Source of the DNA: Clostridia bacterium
Lineage (GTDB): Bacteria; Bacillota; Clostridia; Oscillospirales; CAG-382
Reading direction: 5' to 3'
Length of the DNA stretch: 33,952 nt
Assembly: GCA_017397805.1 (NCBI GenBank)
Contig: JAFQHW010000027.1
Span: 69,286 to 103,237 of the forward strand
This document shows, piece by piece, positions 33,053 to 33,952 of this stretch (position 1 is its first letter; every line of letters begins with the position of its first letter). A program made the position numbers and the translations under genes. The notes below the pieces were generated by a model, which did no database searches, was not told the origin of the DNA, and saw nothing but the letters and a program-made list of their open reading frames with translations.

Positions 33053-33484
33053 ATGTGGTTGTTTCTGGAAGTGCAACGCGGATTGGCATTTCTTGATGCT
33101 TGCGCATGGGGATTTGCAATCGGTTTAATTTATGATGTGTTTCGTATATCGCGGGTTATATATGCAGGCGGAAAAATTAAGCAGTTTTTTGAGGATTTTT
33201 TGTTTTGCATAATGGCGGCGTGCGTTTTTACGGTTTGCTGTTTCAACATTAGCTTGGGTATCGTTCGGATGTTTATTGCATTCGGTGTTTTATTTGGCTT
33301 TTTTGTGTATAGGTTTACTTTGGGTATATTTAGTGTAAAGCTTGCAAAATTGTTAAAAGCCTTGATTTTACCGCATTTATTATCATTAAAGAATGGTATA
33401 AGGCGCACATGCTTTAAGATTGGTGCTAATTTGTACACAAATCGATGCAAGAAAAAGATTTTAAATTTTACTAAAAATGTGTAG
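33053..33484 (+). CDS. yabQ: YabQ spore cortex membrane protein
   Basis: This 143-residue protein has several hydrophobic segments (about 10-28, 45-65 and 68-88) and a basic C-terminal tail. It contains the YabQ landmark WGFAIGLIYDVFRISR. YabQ is needed for spore cortex formation in B. subtilis and localises around the forespore. It is shorter than the B. subtilis protein. The ATG begins on the base after the yabP stop. Confidence 0.93.
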   Translation: MWLFLEVQRGLAFLDACAWGFAIGLIYDVFRISRVIYAGGKIKQFFEDFLFCIMAACVFTVCCFNISLGIVRMFIAFGVLFGFFVYRFTLGIFSVKLAKLLKALILPHLLSLKNGIRRTCFKIGANLYTNRCKKKILNFTKNV

Positions 33485-33504
33485 ATGTTAGTTTTGGAGA
33501 GATT

Positions 33505-33780
33505 ATGGAGAAAAAGAAAAATTCCATTGTTCGTATCACGGTTTATTGTCTGATAGTGGTATTTCTTATTGCGATTATTAATTTACAAATAAATATGAAT
33601 GAGCTTAGAGATACCATCGACAAGCAAGACGAACAGATAGTCGGAATTGAAGATGATATAGCTGAATACAACATAATGCTCACCGAAGAAAAAGATGATG
33701 ATTATTATGAGCGACGTGCAAGAGAACTTAATTATCATTTTAGGAATGAGATAATTTTCTATAACGATTTTGCAGAATAA
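33505..33780 (+). CDS. divIC: DivIC/FtsB-family septum formation initiator
   Basis: This 91-residue bitopic protein has one membrane helix (about 10-29) and a heptad-rich coiled coil (about 30-60) ending in ERRARELNYHFRNEIIFYND, the FtsB/DivIC-type tail. DivIC works with FtsL and DivIB at the division septum. The yabP-yabQ-divIC order is conserved in spore formers. GGAGAGA precedes the ATG. A strong terminator begins just after the stop. Confidence 0.93.
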   Translation: MEKKKNSIVRITVYCLIVVFLIAIINLQINMNELRDTIDKQDEQIVGIEDDIAEYNIMLTEEKDDDYYERRARELNYHFRNEIIFYNDFAE

Positions 33781-33782
33781 GG

Positions 33783-33811
33783 GCAGCGGCTAACCGCTGC
33801 TTTATTTTTTT
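33783..33811 (+). terminator. Terminator of the HU-divIC operon
   Basis: A perfect 7-bp stem GCAGCGG/CCGCTGC with a CTAA loop is followed by TTTATTTTTTT. It begins two bases after the divIC stop. Its T-tract forms the junction with the putative insertion sequence. Confidence 0.93.
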
Positions 33812-33812
33812 A

Positions 33813-33952
33813 GGCTCTTTGTCAATAGTTGGGGTAAAAGAAGTTAAAACAGAAAATGAAACGAAATAGAATGCAAGCAGTTGTTAAAAGACGACTGCTT
33901 GTATTTTTTGATGAGAAAACATATGTAAAATGCGCTTTCTAAAACGAATAAA
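33813..33952. mobile_element. Probable terminal end of an ISL3-like insertion sequence (partial)
   Basis: The sequence beginning GGCTCTTTGTCAATAGTTGG closely resembles, by memory, terminal repeats of ISL3-family elements in Clostridia. It follows the T-rich tract of the divIC terminator, consistent with an AT-rich 8-bp target site (33805-33812). About 60 bases in lies a hairpin terminator. No transposase frame is visible before the window edge, so the element and its direction cannot be confirmed. Confidence 0.45.
33872..33909 (+). terminator. Hairpin terminator inside the putative insertion-sequence end
   Basis: A 13-bp stem with two G-T pairs (TGCAAGCAGTTGT with ACGACTGCTTGTA) and a TAAAAG loop is followed by six T. 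It would stop transcription entering from divIC. Insertion-sequence ends often carry such structures. Confidence 0.75.

Noticed and set aside
1..33952. CRISPR arrays, tRNA or rRNA genes, prophage genes
   Set aside because: No regularly spaced direct repeats, cloverleaf-like segments, rRNA-like blocks or phage structural genes were recognised; almost all the window is accounted for by ordinary coding sequence.

Overview
The window looks like a moderately AT-rich chromosome segment from an anaerobic, endospore-forming member of the Clostridia, probably an uncultivated gut- or rumen-type lineage. The sporulation genes (spoIVA with a YlmC/YmxH-type gene, yabP, yabQ) show that it forms spores. Three oxygen-independent or radical-SAM-type features, a dockerin-bearing secreted protein and the gene order point to Clostridia. 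No genus can be named from sequence alone. Genes are tightly packed, all full-length frames appear intact, and no gap between genes exceeds 300 bases.

Left part (1-5580, mostly minus strand). A truncated VTC-domain (polyphosphate polymerase type) gene runs off the left edge. Next comes a spoIVA-ylmC/ymxH operon ending in a clear terminator. A plus-strand gene under a strong housekeeping-type promoter encodes a secreted C39-like cysteine peptidase with an internal dockerin. It converges, through two back-to-back terminators, on a translationally coupled minus-strand pair: an RNHCP-motif zinc-ribbon protein and an unrecognised membrane protein.

Central part (5629-32098, all plus strand). A short region with overlapping divergent promoters starts a DUF1385 (YqhQ-like) gene and prmC. 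A second promoter at 7598 starts a run of 19 genes over about 24.5 kb with overlaps or very short gaps and no terminator that I can see. The genes are a SpoU-type RNA methylase, dprA, topA, plsX, rnc, an Elp3-like radical SAM gene, smc, ftsY, rdgB, cdaA, cdaR, a RseC-like gene, recJ, a bifunctional Rel, dtd, hemZ, a uridine-kinase-like gene, a SpoVB/MATE-type flippase and mazG. Their themes are translation and tRNA/rRNA quality control, chromosome maintenance, nucleotide-pool cleaning, and two nucleotide second messengers (c-di-AMP and (p)ppGpp).

Right part (32127-33952). An extended -10 promoter drives a HU gene placed inside an otherwise classic yabM-yabN-yabO-yabP-yabQ-divIC order (flippase, mazG, rqcP, yabP, yabQ, divIC). 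The operon ends in a strong terminator. Directly in its T-tract begins what looks like the terminal inverted repeat of an ISL3-like insertion sequence, which runs off the window and carries its own hairpin terminator.

I found no tRNA, rRNA, CRISPR array or convincing riboswitch. The candidates most worth follow-up are the internal-dockerin C39 peptidase, the RNHCP/membrane pair, the insertion-sequence edge, and several small departures from family norms (dtd motif, orphan RseC, HAT-less Elp3-like gene).
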